A stretch of 64,000 nt of DNA, taken from NCBI RefSeq assembly GCF_900107765.1, contig NZ_FNQY01000001.1, positions 124,001 to 188,000 of the forward strand. Direction: 5' to 3'. Below the pieces are notes generated by a model that worked only from the letters and a program-made list of their open reading frames with translations, had not been told where the DNA came from and ran no database searches. The translations under genes and the position numbers were made by a program. Position 1 is the stretch's first letter. Each line of letters begins with the position of its first letter. Below, one piece after another: positions 27,496 to 34,566 of the stretch. This DNA comes from Arachidicoccus rhizosphaerae. GTDB lineage: Bacteria; Bacteroidota; Bacteroidia; Chitinophagales; Chitinophagaceae.

Positions 27496-28434
27496 GTGAC
27501 AAAAAAAGTACTGATTACCGCAAAAGCACATGATATCTTAAAACAAACCCTGGAGGCTGAAGGTTACCAGGTAGATTACCAGCCAGCGATTACCCCAACA
27601 GAACTGCTGGAAAAAATTCCAGAAATCGAAGGGCTGATTGTAACAACCCGTCTGAAAATAGACAAAACCGTCTTAGATGCGGCTCCGCAGCTTAAATGGA
27701 TTGGCCGGCTGGGCAGCGGAATGGAACTCATCGATGTACCCTATGCCGAAGCCAGGGGGATTACCTGCGTCAGCAGTCCGGAAGGCAACAGAAATGCCGT
27801 TGCAGAACATAATCTGGGACTGCTGCTAAACCTGCTCAATAAAATCAGTAGCAGCTTTGAAGAAGTAAAGGCCCACAAATGGATCCGGGATGCCAACAGA
27901 GGAACGGAGCTTACCGGTAAAACGGTCGGGATTATCGGTTTTGGTAATACCGGTGGCGCATTTGCAAGGTTATTAGAACCCTTTAATGTAACGGTGCTGG
28001 CCCATGATAAATATAAAGAGGGATTTGCCGGCGGTTATATCCACGAAGCACAGCCGGAACAGATATTCAAATATGCTGATGTTGTCTGTATGCATATACC
28101 GCTTACAGAAGAAACATTTCATTATGCGAGTGACGCATTTTTTAATGCCATGCAGCATAAACCCATCTTTATTACGGCCTGCAGGGGAAAAGTTACAGAT
28201 TTGGAGGCCCTGATCAGAGCACTGGATAGCGGTAAAATCTCTGCTGCTGGCGTGGATGTGCTGGAGAACGAAAAACTGGATTCTTATACCCAGAAAGAGT
28301 GGGATATCCTGGATAATCTGGCCGGCAGAAGCAATGTTATTTTAACGCCCCATATTGCCGGATATAGCCATGAAGCCTTTTATAAAATGAGCCAGGTTGT
28401 GCTAGAAAAGTTAGGATTTGGGTCGAAAAAATAG
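27496..28434 (+). CDS. D-isomer-specific 2-hydroxyacid dehydrogenase
   Basis: A 312-residue NAD-dependent dehydrogenase of the phosphoglycerate dehydrogenase superfamily. The catalytic domain is split around a Rossmann domain with [38 protein letters not shown], the CRGKVTD arginine region, and the catalytic histidine in LTPHIAGYS are present. The GTG at 27496 ([13 protein letters not shown]) is preferred because it lies just after the ksgA stop; the frame is open further upstream inside ksgA but that part is not family-like. SerA-type 3-phosphoglycerate dehydrogenase is possible but the regulatory domain is missing, so only the family is claimed. Confidence 0.88.
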   Translation: MTKKVLITAKAHDILKQTLEAEGYQVDYQPAITPTELLEKIPEIEGLIVTTRLKIDKTVLDAAPQLKWIGRLGSGMELIDVPYAEARGITCVSSPEGNRNAVAEHNLGLLLNLLNKISSSFEEVKAHKWIRDANRGTELTGKTVGIIGFGNTGGAFARLLEPFNVTVLAHDKYKEGFAGGYIHEAQPEQIFKYADVVCMHIPLTEETFHYASDAFFNAMQHKPIFITACRGKVTDLEALIRALDSGKISAAGVDVLENEKLDSYTQKEWDILDNLAGRSNVILTPHIAGYSHEAFYKMSQVVLEKLGFGSKK

Positions 28435-28499
28435 GGGTCTTATTGTATATTTCTTAACAAACAATACATTATCTTCGTAAAAATAATATTAATGTACAG

Positions 28500-28533
28500 C
28501 GCCGCAGCTTGGTTGCGGCGTTGTATTTTTTTT
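28500..28533 (+). terminator. Terminator after the ksgA-dehydrogenase operon
   Basis: CGCCGCA (28500-28506) and TGCGGCG (28514-28520) form a GC-rich 7-bp stem with a 7-base loop, followed by TTGTATTTTTTTT. Confidence 0.8.
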
Positions 28534-28556
28534 GTGCATAATCAAAAATATGTCCC

Positions 28557-29030
28557 ATGAGTGAAGTAATGTATGTCTCAAAAGAGAGCTTCGAAAAAAT
28601 GAAGCAAGAGCTCCACGAAATGCTAACGGTGCAGCGCCCCGCAGCCTCCCGCGCTATTGCTGAGGCCAGAGAAAAAGGGGACCTTCGGGAAAATGCAGAA
28701 TATGATGCCGCCAAAGAAGCACAAGGCATCCTGGAAGCAAAAATTGCCAAGCTGGAGATTATGGTACACAGTGCCAGAATCGTGGATGAAAGCCAGATTG
28801 ATACTAGCAAAGTCTCTGTTTTAACTAAAGTGACTTTTACCAATATGGCCACCAAGAAGAAGAGCACCTTCCAACTGGTTGCTGAAAAAGAGGCGAACCT
28901 GAAAGAAGGCAGATTATCCGTTTCCTCTCCAATCGGACAGGGATTACTGGGTAAAACCGTAGGAGAAATCGCAGAGGTTAGTGTTCCCAATGGCAAAATG
29001 AAGCTTAAGGTAAATGCAATTGCCTTATAA
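28557..29030 (+). CDS. greA: Transcription elongation factor GreA
   Basis: A 157-residue GreA, the usual length. The N-terminal coiled coil (about 8-75) has the signature KGDLRENAEYDAAKEAQG, with the acidic tip residues (D and E) that stimulate RNA polymerase backtracking cleavage; the C-terminal FKBP-like domain carries SPIGQGLLGKTVGE. It has its own terminator (29061-29102), which runs straight into the tRNA-Pro promoter. Confidence 0.96.
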   Translation: MSEVMYVSKESFEKMKQELHEMLTVQRPAASRAIAEAREKGDLRENAEYDAAKEAQGILEAKIAKLEIMVHSARIVDESQIDTSKVSVLTKVTFTNMATKKKSTFQLVAEKEANLKEGRLSVSSPIGQGLLGKTVGEIAEVSVPNGKMKLKVNAIAL

Positions 29031-29060
29031 ACAGCTGGTAATTGATTTATAAAAAAATAG

Positions 29061-29102
29061 AAAAGATTTGACAGTACTTAAGTTATTGTCAAATCTTTTT
29101 TT
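29061..29102 (+). terminator. Terminator after greA
   Basis: A perfect 13-bp stem (AAAAGATTTGACA at 29061-29073, complement at 29087-29099) followed by T's. The T-run merges with the -7 element of the tRNA promoter. Confidence 0.9.
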
Positions 29103-29109
29103 ACATTTG
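29102..29109 (+). promoter_or_regulatory. Putative -7 element of the tRNA-Pro promoter
   Basis: TACATTTG fits TAnnTTTG and lies 16 bases upstream of the mature tRNA 5' end. It overlaps the end of the greA terminator by one base. Confidence 0.5.
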
Positions 29110-29125
29110 CAACCTAACCGGAAAA

Positions 29126-29202
29126 CGGGATGTAGCGCAGCCCGGTAGCGCACACGTCTGGGGGGCGTGGGGTCGCAGGTTCAAATCCTGTCATCCCGAC
29201 CA
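29126..29202 (+). tRNA. tRNA-Pro (anticodon GGG)
   Basis: A 77-base gene with encoded CCA. The acceptor stem is CGGGATG (29126-29132) with CATCCCG (29192-29198), then A and CCA. The D arm is GCGC-AGCCCGGTA-GCGC, the anticodon stem CACGT/GCGTG with loop CTGGGGG puts the anticodon GGG at 29160-29162, and the T arm reads CAGG-TTCAAAT-CCTG. All four arms fold. It decodes CCC and CCU. A terminator hairpin follows 25 bases downstream. Confidence 0.96.
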
Positions 29203-29227
29203 AATCGATTAATAATAATTAATCGGC

Positions 29228-29269
29228 AAAGAACTGTTCGAAACATTTTGGACAGTTCTTTATTTTTTT
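29228..29269 (+). terminator. tRNA-Pro terminator, its T-tract used as IS target
   Basis: AAAGAACTGT (29228-29237) and ACAGTTCTTT (29252-29261) form a 10-bp stem; ATTTTTTT (29262-29269) is the U-tract and at the same time the left target-site duplicate of the insertion sequence that begins at 29270. Confidence 0.85.
29262..29269 (+). repeat. Left 8-bp target-site duplication of the ISL3 element
   Basis: ATTTTTTT, identical to 30558-30565 on the other side of the element. Confidence 0.85.
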
Positions 29270-30557
29270 GGCTCTATGATGATTAGTGTGGGTAAATGAC
29301 AAATATGTTAGATTTGTGGCATGGATAGTAAAGATATATTTGCAATGGCCTTAAATCTTAGCTCCCCATGGGAGATAACAAAAATGGAACTTACTAAGCC
29401 TGATGGGCTAAAGAGAGGGCAGTTAGATATCTATATAGATTTTACTGCTGGATCTCAGTTTGTAGATGATAAGGGCAACTTTTGTGGCGTATATGATACT
29501 GAAGAAAGAAAATGGCAACATTTGAATTTTTTCGAGCATAATTGTTTTTTACATGCGCGTGTACCACGTATTAAGCAAAAGGATGGCAAAGTAAAAACAG
29601 TACAGGTGCCGTGGGCGCGTCCTGGAAGTGGATTTACGTTACTGTTTGAGGCATTTGCCATGCTTTTGATTGAATATGAGATGCCAGTCAATAAGGTAGG
29701 AAGTACCCTGCGCATTGAGCCACATAGAGTCTGGCGGGTTTTCAATCATTGGGTTGAAAAGGGAGTAGAAAAAGACACTTTATCGACAGTAAAAAATGTT
29801 GGCATTGATGATACATCCTCCAAAAAAGGCCACAATTACATTACCGTCAATGTAGACTTGGATACAAGACGGGTTATCCATGTATGTAAAGACCGGGGAT
29901 CAGACGCCATTGCTGAACTGGCGGATGTTTTAAAGCTAAAAGGCGGTAGTCCAGTGGCGGTAGAAAAAGTGGCTATTGATATGTCACCTTCTTACGTCTC
30001 TGGTGTACAAACGAGCCTACCAAATGCATCGATTACCTTTGACCGTTTTCATGTAACAGCAAAGTTAAGTGAGGCAATGAATGAGGTCAGAAAACTGGAA
30101 AGTAAAGGTAACCAAATGCTAAAAGGGCATAAATATACAGTGCTTAAGAACTCTAAGAATCTAAGCAAGACCAAACAGCAAGAATTAGAGTTTCTATTAA
30201 TGATGTACCCTAGGTTAGCAGAAGCCTATAGGCTTAAATTGATGTTTAATGATTTTTGGGAAATTACGGACACGCAGGAGGCATTGACATATTTGCACTT
30301 CTGGTGCGATATGGTTGACGATACAGATATATTCCCCTTTAAGCGCTTTGTAAAAACAGTTAAAGCCCACTGGAGTGGTATCATAAATTATGTCAAGTCC
30401 AGAATCAATAGTGGGGTTATGGAAGGCATTAATAACAAGATTCAATTAGCTAAAAGGAGAGCCAGAGGGTATCGAAATATCCGCAATTTTAAAAACATGA
30501 TTTATTTTATTGCAGGTAAAATGAAATTCGATTACCCATACTATCCGTCATAGAACC
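29270..30557 (+). mobile_element. Complete ISL3-family insertion sequence (1288 bp)
   Basis: The ends are imperfect inverted repeats: the left end starts GGCTCTATGATGATTAGTGT and the right end, read inward on the minus strand, GGTTCTATGACGGATAGTAT; both continue GGGTAA and 21 of the 26 end positions agree. An 8-bp direct duplication (ATTTTTTT) flanks it, the size expected for ISL3. It holds one transposase gene filling most of its length with no visible damage, so it is probably recent and may be active. Confidence 0.93.
29321..30553 (+). CDS. ISL3-family transposase
   Basis: A 410-residue DDE transposase. The N-terminal segment HNCFLHARVPR with VQVPWARPGSGFT corresponds to the zinc-ribbon-like region of ISL3 proteins; a helix-turn-helix follows (about 120-145). 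The catalytic residues are likely D163 (GIDDTSSKKGHNYI), D220 (AIDMSPSY) and the glutamate of MEGINNKIQLAKRRARGY near residue 370. The FDRFHV motif (D241) is also family-typical. The stop codon at 30551-30553 lies within the right inverted repeat. Length and motifs indicate an intact enzyme. Confidence 0.95.
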   Translation: MDSKDIFAMALNLSSPWEITKMELTKPDGLKRGQLDIYIDFTAGSQFVDDKGNFCGVYDTEERKWQHLNFFEHNCFLHARVPRIKQKDGKVKTVQVPWARPGSGFTLLFEAFAMLLIEYEMPVNKVGSTLRIEPHRVWRVFNHWVEKGVEKDTLSTVKNVGIDDTSSKKGHNYITVNVDLDTRRVIHVCKDRGSDAIAELADVLKLKGGSPVAVEKVAIDMSPSYVSGVQTSLPNASITFDRFHVTAKLSEAMNEVRKLESKGNQMLKGHKYTVLKNSKNLSKTKQQELEFLLMMYPRLAEAYRLKLMFNDFWEITDTQEALTYLHFWCDMVDDTDIFPFKRFVKTVKAHWSGIINYVKSRINSGVMEGINNKIQLAKRRARGYRNIRNFKNMIYFIAGKMKFDYPYYPS

Positions 30558-30565
30558 ATTTTTTT
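30558..30565 (+). repeat. Right 8-bp target-site duplication of the ISL3 element
   Basis: ATTTTTTT, matching 29262-29269. The original site was therefore tRNA-Pro terminator T-tract followed by GGAGGATC. Confidence 0.85.
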
Positions 30566-30603
30566 GGAGGATCTTCTAAAAACTGTAAGCCTGGATAAAG
30601 TTG

Positions 30604-30732
30604 TTAAAGTATTTTCTGCTTACCACCGGTATACAAATTACCCCCTGTAAATTCGGGCCATCTGCGGAACCTAACCTGGAAAGCTTCTGCCTTTTGTTTT
30701 TCGTTGGCCCCTCTTACAAAATGTGGATCATG
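30604..30732 (-). pseudogene. Possible 3' remnant of an unidentified gene
   Basis: A minus-strand frame open from a stop at 30733-30735 to a TAA at 30604-30606, with no start codon. Its residues (for example FVRGANEKQKAEAFQVRFRR and WPEFTGGNLYTGG) look like protein rather than random sequence. No family was recognised. The rest of the gap 30566-31114 holds GC-rich hairpins (30776-30827) and a winged-helix fragment (30989-31111) but no intact gene. Confidence 0.3.
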
Positions 30733-30775
30733 TCAAAAAGTTGGGAAGATATTAAATAATAGTATTATATAATTA

Positions 30776-30827
30776 GGGGGTTTTATGAAAAAAACCTCGC
30801 GAGGGTTTGGGGAGCGCGAAGCCCCCA
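30776..30827 (+). other. GC-rich double hairpin in AT-rich spacer
   Basis: CCTCGCGAGG (30795-30804) is a perfect 10-base palindrome flanked by AAA and TTT, followed by GGGG-AGCGCGAAG-CCCC (30809-30825). GGGGG at 30776-30780 could pair alternatively with CCCCC at 30822-30826. The block stands out in composition from the surrounding AT-rich sequence and could be a mobile-element end, an RNA or a replication structure; a 26-codon frame (ATG 30785) across it is probably chance. Confidence 0.35.
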
Positions 30828-30988
30828 TATATTTTAGTTATGCGGTTTGCGAAGTATACTATTGAACCATTTTTATATACACCCAGCGTGCTATGAATCA
30901 TGGGATGTAAATTTGACAGTCCGGACAAAAAATAAAACTAACGTTTAAGTGGGAAAGTGCATGAGAACTGGGAAAGTACTATGAGAAA

Positions 30989-31111
30989 TTACAAAATCCT
31001 CCTTTCTATCGTTTTCTTAGAAATATTTAGAAAATCTGCATTGTATGGAGCATGATTACCCAGATAAGCACTTATAACTTCATAAAGTTTATTTACTCCC
31101 TCATTTGGGCC
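30989..31111 (-). pseudogene. Winged-helix gene fragment, copy 1
   Basis: Minus-strand frame ending at a TAA (30989-30991) that reads GPNEGVNKLYEVISAY and NISKKTIERRIL. It closely matches the C-terminal winged-helix part of the broken gene at 32898-33278 (GPGEGVNKLYEVIIAY, HISKKTIERWIR), so it is a second, more truncated member of the same family. It abuts the 3' end of the antitoxin gene. Confidence 0.65.
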
Positions 31112-31114
31112 GTT

Positions 31115-32122
31115 TTACATTTCATACTGTAAATGGAAAGCAAACTCATAACTAATTACCCTCTTTTCTTGTTCATTGCGCTTCCAGGCATCTTCTAGGT
31201 GGCTTATTTCAACAATATCACTGGTACTTGTAGATTTAAAAATCTCCACAACTTTGTCTAACGTTTCCAATTCCCATTCTGAAAATATTGTCTCATTAAA
31301 ATCACGGTCCTTATTCATTATAAACCGTTCTCCAATGTATCCTTGAGGGAATTGGATATAAGCAATATCAATTTCTCCTTTGTCAACTAAATATTCATAA
31401 ATGCTTTGAAAGTTATTTGGAACCGGTCCCATATTTATTGCTCTATACCTAACACCACTTATCGAGAAACAGCTCTGCTTAAACATCAAAAAATCCGCAT
31501 AAAATAAAAGTTTGTTCATTTTTGTCTTAAAAGGTTCAAGCTTCTTTGCAAAATAAACAACCATTTCGGAAAACTTCTCAAAATCTGGATTTCTATATCC
31601 AGTGTATATGTCAGCCTGGTGGCTCCCTAATAAATATTCTTTTATGCTTAAATTGGTAATGTTTCGTTTTCTTTCTTCCAATAGAATTTGAGCTTTTTGA
31701 ATATACCGTGTTTTTAATTTCTCGTCCAACGTTCCGCTCAATTCAACCATATCAATAAATTTCTTCGGATCGTCCACCAACTGAATTAATTTGGCATTTG
31801 AAACACTGGGCATTTCGCCGGCTTCATACTGTCTGTAAGTATTTATTCCAAACCCCAATATTTCAGACATCTTCGAAGCCGCTAGCCCGTATTTTTCACG
31901 AATTCGTATAATCTCGTCAGGAAACGGAATGTTGAATCTCTCGCGGTACTGATTATACACCTGATTCAGATTTAATTCATCTAATGCAGTGGTAGTAAAC
32001 TGTTCTCCGCTATCCTCACATTTGTAAAAATGGAAAACAATATCAAAATTTTCTTTTCTGAATTCCATTGACCTTCTCTCAGTAGCCAACAGCATTTCTT
32101 TGTTTGTAAATGGACTTCTCAT
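31115..32122 (-). CDS. MqsA-like HTH antitoxin fused to a Panacea (SocA/DUF4065) domain
   Basis: A 335-residue protein with two parts. Residues 1-60 resemble the MqsA/YgiT N-terminal zinc domain (EFRKENFDIVFHFYKCEDSG), but three of the four expected cysteines are missing (SPFT instead of CxxC, CEDS instead of CxxC). A Cro-type HTH covers about 72-118 (IIRIREKYGLAASKMSEILG, NTYRQYEAGEMPS). Residues about 180-300 form a Panacea/SocA domain (MNKLLFYADFLMFK, YRAINMGPVPNNFQSIYEYL), a domain known for neutralising many toxin types. The start overlaps the toxin stop by four bases (ATGA). Expected role: binds the upstream-encoded toxin and represses the shared promoter. Assignment by motif; pairing by context. 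Confidence 0.85.
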   Translation of the reverse strand: MRSPFTNKEMLLATERRSMEFRKENFDIVFHFYKCEDSGEQFTTTALDELNLNQVYNQYRERFNIPFPDEIIRIREKYGLAASKMSEILGFGINTYRQYEAGEMPSVSNAKLIQLVDDPKKFIDMVELSGTLDEKLKTRYIQKAQILLEERKRNITNLSIKEYLLGSHQADIYTGYRNPDFEKFSEMVVYFAKKLEPFKTKMNKLLFYADFLMFKQSCFSISGVRYRAINMGPVPNNFQSIYEYLVDKGEIDIAYIQFPQGYIGERFIMNKDRDFNETIFSEWELETLDKVVEIFKSTSTSDIVEISHLEDAWKRNEQEKRVISYEFAFHLQYEM

Positions 32123-32475
32123 CTTGCGTATTTTAAAGGATAGTTCATCTTGTGCTCTGCCAAATGGAAAGAAATACAGATCACACCGCTATTTGTCCCA
32201 CCGAGCGTTATTTTAATATAGATCTCTTTTTTTTTAATTGTTTTACCAAAAACCCACATTTCAGCGCCTCCATTAAGCTTTTCTTCGATCGGGCCTTCAC
32301 TATAATCCATAAAATCAAGAGCCTCCAATACATTTTTTCTTTCTATTGGCCGAAGTTCCAGTTCAACTAGAGCTTTTGCATTTTTACCTCTATCATCACG
32401 AAAAAGAACATCCCAAATCTTCATCTTCTCTTTGAAGTCTTTCAAAAACAATACAATCTCGTTTTCTTTATCCAT
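32119..32475 (-). CDS. Putative MqsR-like toxin
   Basis: A 118-residue protein encoded first in a two-gene unit with the Panacea antitoxin. The second half, with a helix NVLEALDFMDYSEG, an aromatic MWVFGKT strand and EIYIKITLGG---VICISFH, parallels the RelE-fold MqsR mRNA interferase (helix plus VYLKIT and VLIVSF strands in MqsR). The 4-base overlap, small size and toxin-first order, as in mqsRA, support a toxin. Similarity is by eye and distant, so the nuclease activity is inferred; it could be another RelE-superfamily toxin. It is preceded by a promoter with an operator-like palindrome. Confidence 0.7.
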   Translation of the reverse strand: MDKENEIVLFLKDFKEKMKIWDVLFRDDRGKNAKALVELELRPIERKNVLEALDFMDYSEGPIEEKLNGGAEMWVFGKTIKKKEIYIKITLGGTNSGVICISFHLAEHKMNYPLKYAR

Positions 32476-32551
32476 ACTTTAGCTTTACCATTACCAGATA
32501 CCCAACTTTAACGGCTCCCATATTAATATTTAATATCCTCCAACTGTACTG

Positions 32552-32592
32552 CAAAGATACTGAAATTTTCTACAAAACAACTATAACGTTGT
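32552..32592 (-). promoter_or_regulatory. Promoter of the toxin-antitoxin operon with overlapping palindromic operator
   Basis: On the minus strand the -7 box TATCTTTG (32552-32559) and a -33 TTG (32578-32580) are separated by 18 bases, close to the Bacteroidota consensus. The -33 box lies inside the perfect inverted repeat ACAAC-N6-GTTGT (32577-32592), a plausible site for the antitoxin HTH. The leader to the toxin ATG would be about 70 bases. Confidence 0.6.
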
Positions 32593-32775
32593 AATAATTA
32601 AATTATAATTTCATTTTTTCAACTAATTAGTTTTTATCACTATAAACTGCGTATAAATTAGCAATACGTGTAAATTGGCGCTAATATAACTACAAGCTCA
32701 AACTGGCACTACAACTGTTTTAGTTTTGGTAAAAACCATCACTAACCCTCACTGGGGTTAAGCAAGTCTTTTCTT

Positions 32776-32897
32776 CTCAAGACCATAGACCTAGTTATCA
32801 AATTTGGTAGAACAAGTTCCGAACCGGCAAGCAGGCTGGGAAAATTCAAAAGTTAGAACATTCAAGGTAAGATCTAGCTCAAGTTTCTTATTCTTGC
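32776..32897 (-). pseudogene. Remnant of a gene related to 35535-36104
   Basis: The minus-strand frame reads KKLELDL, NVLTFEFSQPACRFGTCSTKFDN, then a TAG. The intact gene at 35535-36104 has KKLELDL, DVLTFTFAQPARRFGTCFTKFDY at the matching place. Nucleotide similarity continues through about 120 bases and stops at the end of the winged-helix gene. It is an internal piece of a paralogue with no start. The rest of the gap 32476-32775 holds the promoter above and otherwise nothing recognised. Confidence 0.6.
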
Positions 32898-33278
32898 TTA
32901 CCTGGCATTTGGCCAATAACCTCCCGTCCTCGTACTACCTTTAAATTCTATCAGGTCCTTTTCTCTGAGAATTCGAATCCACCTTTCTATTGTTTTTTTA
33001 GAAATATGTATAAAATCAGCATAATAGGGGCCTCGATTACCCGGATAAGCGATTATAACTTCATAAAGTTTATTTACTCCCTCACCTGGGCCTTTTACTC
33101 CCTCACCTGGGCCTTTTACTCCCTCACCTAGGCCTTTTACTCCCTCACCTAGGCCTTTTACTCCCTCATCTGGGCCTTTTACTCCCTCATTCCTAAAGTC
33201 TGGATGAATCTTTAAAATAACTTGAAAATAGCTCCGTTCTTCATCTAGTAGTAAATTCTGGTTCCGGTGTGTAAAATC
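32898..33278 (-). pseudogene. C-terminal half of a broken AlbA_2/winged-helix gene
   Basis: An open frame of 126 codons without a start, ending in TAA at 32898-32900. It encodes a linker (DEERSYFQVILKIHPDF), five copies of a seven-residue repeat GVKG(P/L)(G/D)E, then a winged-helix domain (GVNKLYEVIIAYPGNRGPYY, ISKKTIERWIRILREKDLIE, FKGSTRTGGYW) as found at the end of AlbA_2-type (divergent AAA-4, RecG-like) ATP-binding proteins. With the N-terminal piece at 33591-34034 it makes one decayed gene; the middle, normally 200 residues or more, is lost and the 312 bases between the pieces carry stops. Confidence 0.75.
33081..33185 (-). repeat. Five tandem 21-bp repeats coding for a heptapeptide
   Basis: Five consecutive 21-base units (plus-strand form CTCACCTGGGCCTTTTACTC C), starting at 33081, 33102, 33123, 33144 and 33165, with single-base differences (CCTGGG, CCTAGG, TCTGGG). 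Partial units flank the array. On the minus strand each unit encodes GVKGPGE or a close variant. Units are contiguous, so this is not a CRISPR array. Confidence 0.95.
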
Positions 33279-33590
33279 TCATCAAATGGCAGTAAAATCG
33301 CAGGTGCTAGTAGCCCCCCTTTTTGGACATAAAACCTGTAACTGTGGCAGGACCGCAGTGATTCTCAAATTAATTGCTACCACTATTTTGCAATTTTAGT
33401 GTGCCAGTTTTTCTCATTTTATGTCGATCCATCATTGTTAAAAAAGAGTTCATTTATTATGAATAGCAACTATATTTTTAAAACATATAAATCTCCTCAA
33501 TTCTGGTGATTTTTTCAAACGCAGTTAAGTAGGCTCTTTCTAACCGATACCACCCAGCTTTCCCCTCATTCTCAAGTGTGTGACAGCTAG

Positions 33591-34034
33591 TTAATTCTTA
33601 CCTTTTGCCTTAATTTCCTCAGGCACTTCATAGGGCCTAGCATCTCCACTAAAAACCCAAATAACCAATACCTTTTTACCCATAACTTCCTCAATACTCA
33701 GCTTAGGGAAATAAACTGGCCTAATTAAATTATTATAACCTATCATTTCTCGTTGAATCCTATCAATTTCTTCATCACTTACACCAACAGGAGGCAGCAC
33801 TGGCCGCCCATGATTTTCTTCAATCCCAATAATTATATATCCTCCGCCAATATCTTCAAAATCATTGGCAAACGCACAAATACTACGATAAATAGACCCG
33901 GGATTCCAACCTTTCTTATATTCAATTCGCTCATTTTCCACAATTCGTCCACGAATAAATTCTTCTATATTAATGGGTAAAGGCCATAACAAAATTTTGA
34001 AATTTCTGAATTCTAACTCAGATACAACAACCAT
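33591..34034 (-). pseudogene. N-terminal half of a broken AlbA_2-domain gene
   Basis: A 147-codon frame with its own ATG. It shows the AlbA_2 (Schlafen-type DNA-binding) domain: ERIEYKKGWNPGSIYRSICA, FANDFEDIGGGYIIIGIEE, and VLVIWVFSGDARPYEVPEE. The family normally continues after a KAKGKN-like segment with YYYIR and an ATPase-like middle; here a TAA stops it at that point. The winged-helix end of the same kind of protein lies 312 bases further on. The truncated protein could still be made, but the gene as a unit is broken. Confidence 0.75.
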
Positions 34035-34566
34035 TTATATATTTCAAACCACCTATAACTTGATAGTTTGTATCTACTATTCAATCATTTAATTTACAAA
34101 TTAAAGAATTTTATCCTTCCAAATACAAAACCATGTACAACTTCAGAATCTTAGATTTCAAAATAGACATAAATTCGACCATTTAAAGTTAGTCCATTAT
34201 TTGGGAGAATAGAAGCCGATCAATTTCATACAGAAAAAGCGCCGAAGATACCATTATAGCTTAGTTACTAAAATAGGCTGACACATCGTCAACCTATTCA
34301 TAATCAAAAATTCACAGAATATATTTCAAGTCGAGCGGCACTTCTACAATTCCAGGACTGAAGGGAAACGGTTCATTTTTTAGCAAAAGCCAACACGATC
34401 TGTTATGACTAATAATATTGTTGTTTGGCGCAAGCGCAGAATAAAGCGTGAAATCCTATGATGAGAAATCTCTTGATCAATCCAATTCTTCAAAATAAAA
34501 TCACATGTCCGCTTTCTTCAATATTTTCCAGCTCGATAAATTCTACAATTTATTTATATTGCATGT
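34035..34566 (+). other. AT-rich intergenic region without recognised genes
   Basis: No credible coding frame on either strand. A short imperfect hairpin (AATAGGCTGAC with GTCAACCTATT, 34272-34298) lacks a T-tract. The region contains the promoter for the downstream methyltransferase, but no TAnnTTTG box is clear. Confidence 0.5.

Noticed and set aside
29126-29202. tRNA-Pro as attachment site of an integrated element
   Set aside because: No repeat of the tRNA 3' end and no integrase gene were found in the island, so only the location is suggestive.
33081-33185. Short regular repeats that could be taken for a CRISPR array
   Set aside because: Units are contiguous with no spacers, are multiples of three bases long and encode a heptapeptide in frame with a winged-helix domain.
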